Assembly: GCA_021324615.1 (NCBI GenBank)
Contig: JAJPIT010000031.1
Span: forward strand, 26,482 to 90,481
Direction: 5' to 3'
Source of the DNA: Terriglobia bacterium
GTDB lineage: Bacteria > Acidobacteriota > Terriglobia > Bryobacterales > Bryobacteraceae
DNA: 64,000 bases
Shown one piece after another: positions 63,723-64,000 of this stretch. The stretch's first letter is position 1. Each line of letters starts with the position of its first letter. A program made the position numbers and the translations under genes. Under the pieces are notes generated by a model, which saw nothing but the letters and a program-made list of their open reading frames with translations, made no database searches and was not told the origin of the DNA.

Positions 63723-63728
63723 TAAGAT
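63723..63728 (+). promoter_or_regulatory. -10-like hexamer of the adenosyltransferase gene
   Basis: TAAGAT ends six bases before the GTG at 63735, the leaderless spacing seen elsewhere in the window. TTTGCC about 16 bases further upstream is a weak -35. Confidence 0.45.
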
Positions 63729-63734
63729 GAGAAG

Positions 63735-64000
63735 GTGGCCGAGAAAATATTTGACGATCCGCGGCTGGCGCTGAACCGGATCTACACGCGCCGCGGCGAT
63801 TCCGGCGAAACCAGCCTGGCCGGGGGCCAGCGCGTCGCCAAGGATTCCGCGCGCATCGAGTCCTATGGCACCGTCGATGAGCTGAACGCGTTTCTGGGCG
63901 CGGCCGCGGTTTCCTGCCAGGAGCTGGCCGGCCGCGATCCGCGCATCGGCTTGCTGGGCGGAATGATTCGCCGCGTGCAGCACGAGCTGTTCAATCTGGG
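63735..64000 (+). CDS. Cob(I)alamin adenosyltransferase, PduO type (N-terminus only)
   Basis: The first 88 codons of an ATP:co(I)rrinoid adenosyltransferase; the rest lies beyond the right edge. The diagnostic N-terminal sequence NRIYTRRGDSGETSLAGGQR carries the ATP-binding Thr-Arg-x-Gly-Asp element, and RIESYGTVDELNAFLGAA is the conserved trimer-interface helix. It attaches adenosyl to cobalamin. The GTG start follows a TAAGAT hexamer at six bases, so the transcript is probably leaderless. Confidence 0.93.
   Translation, partial: MAEKIFDDPRLALNRIYTRRGDSGETSLAGGQRVAKDSARIESYGTVDELNAFLGAAAVSCQELAGRDPRIGLLGGMIRRVQHELFNL

Noticed and set aside
1..64000. CRISPR arrays, IS elements, prophage or tRNA genes
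   Set aside because: No regular repeats, transposase, integrase or cloverleaf sequences were found on either strand.

Overview
The window reads as the GC-rich chromosome of an acidobacterium, most likely close to Solibacter/Bryobacter. The evidence is two very large TonB-dependent receptors with N-terminal carboxypeptidase-regulatory-like domains, a single-chain LptF-LptG fusion, a secreted M10-type protease ending in a TIG-like module of the kind common in Solibacter proteins, and an otherwise housekeeping gene set. The taxonomy is inferred from gene style only. I saw no rRNA, tRNA, CRISPR array, insertion sequence or prophage.

Layout. 1-9.2 kb is all on the minus strand: the N-terminus of a TonB receptor, glgC, an anchored unknown protein, aroF (DAHP synthase) behind a complete transcription attenuator with a 14-residue aromatic leader peptide, an MFS exporter, a small beta-carbonic-anhydrase-like protein, a zinc alcohol dehydrogenase and the LptFG fusion. 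9.2-16.4 kb holds a zinc-ribbon coiled-coil protein, hemQ, a heme/copper oxidase assembly operon (HAD phosphatase, ctaB, SCO1, DUF420), a frameshifted polysaccharide deacetylase and a GNAT acetyltransferase. 16.5-26.5 kb holds ilvE, nagA, dusB, a winged-helix/TolB-like regulator, two signalling proteins, and the operon yceD-rpmF-plsX-dsbD.

26.6-37.3 kb carries a MATE exporter, the second TonB receptor, a secreted metallo-beta-lactamase-fold protein, an orotate phosphoribosyltransferase-like enzyme, an M15-like peptidase, a sulfatase-like protein without its catalytic residues, and an AAA ATPase divergent from a secretin. 37.4-46 kb has the secretin, ribA, a LytS-type kinase translationally coupled to a methyltransferase, a soluble MgtE-N/CBS protein, an amidohydrolase, and rpmI-rplT-coiled coil-zapA. 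46-57 kb contains an isolated minus-strand unit with promoter, operator and terminator around tiny ORFs, then pgeF, a DksA-like protein, a membrane glycosyltransferase, the M10/TIG protein, a SurA-like isomerase and a degenerate histidine kinase. 57-64 kb is a compact housekeeping run: acyP, apt, ispE, prs, rplY, pth, rpsF, rpsR, rplI, a HEAT/SEC-C protein and the start of a cobalamin adenosyltransferase.

Two themes recur. Start codons often sit five to seven bases after a -10-like hexamer, implying leaderless mRNAs, and neighbouring genes are often coupled through ATGA, TTGA or TAATG overlaps. The strongest regulatory discoveries are the aroF attenuator (about 3.94-4.06 kb) and the orphan repressible unit (about 45.87-46.31 kb).
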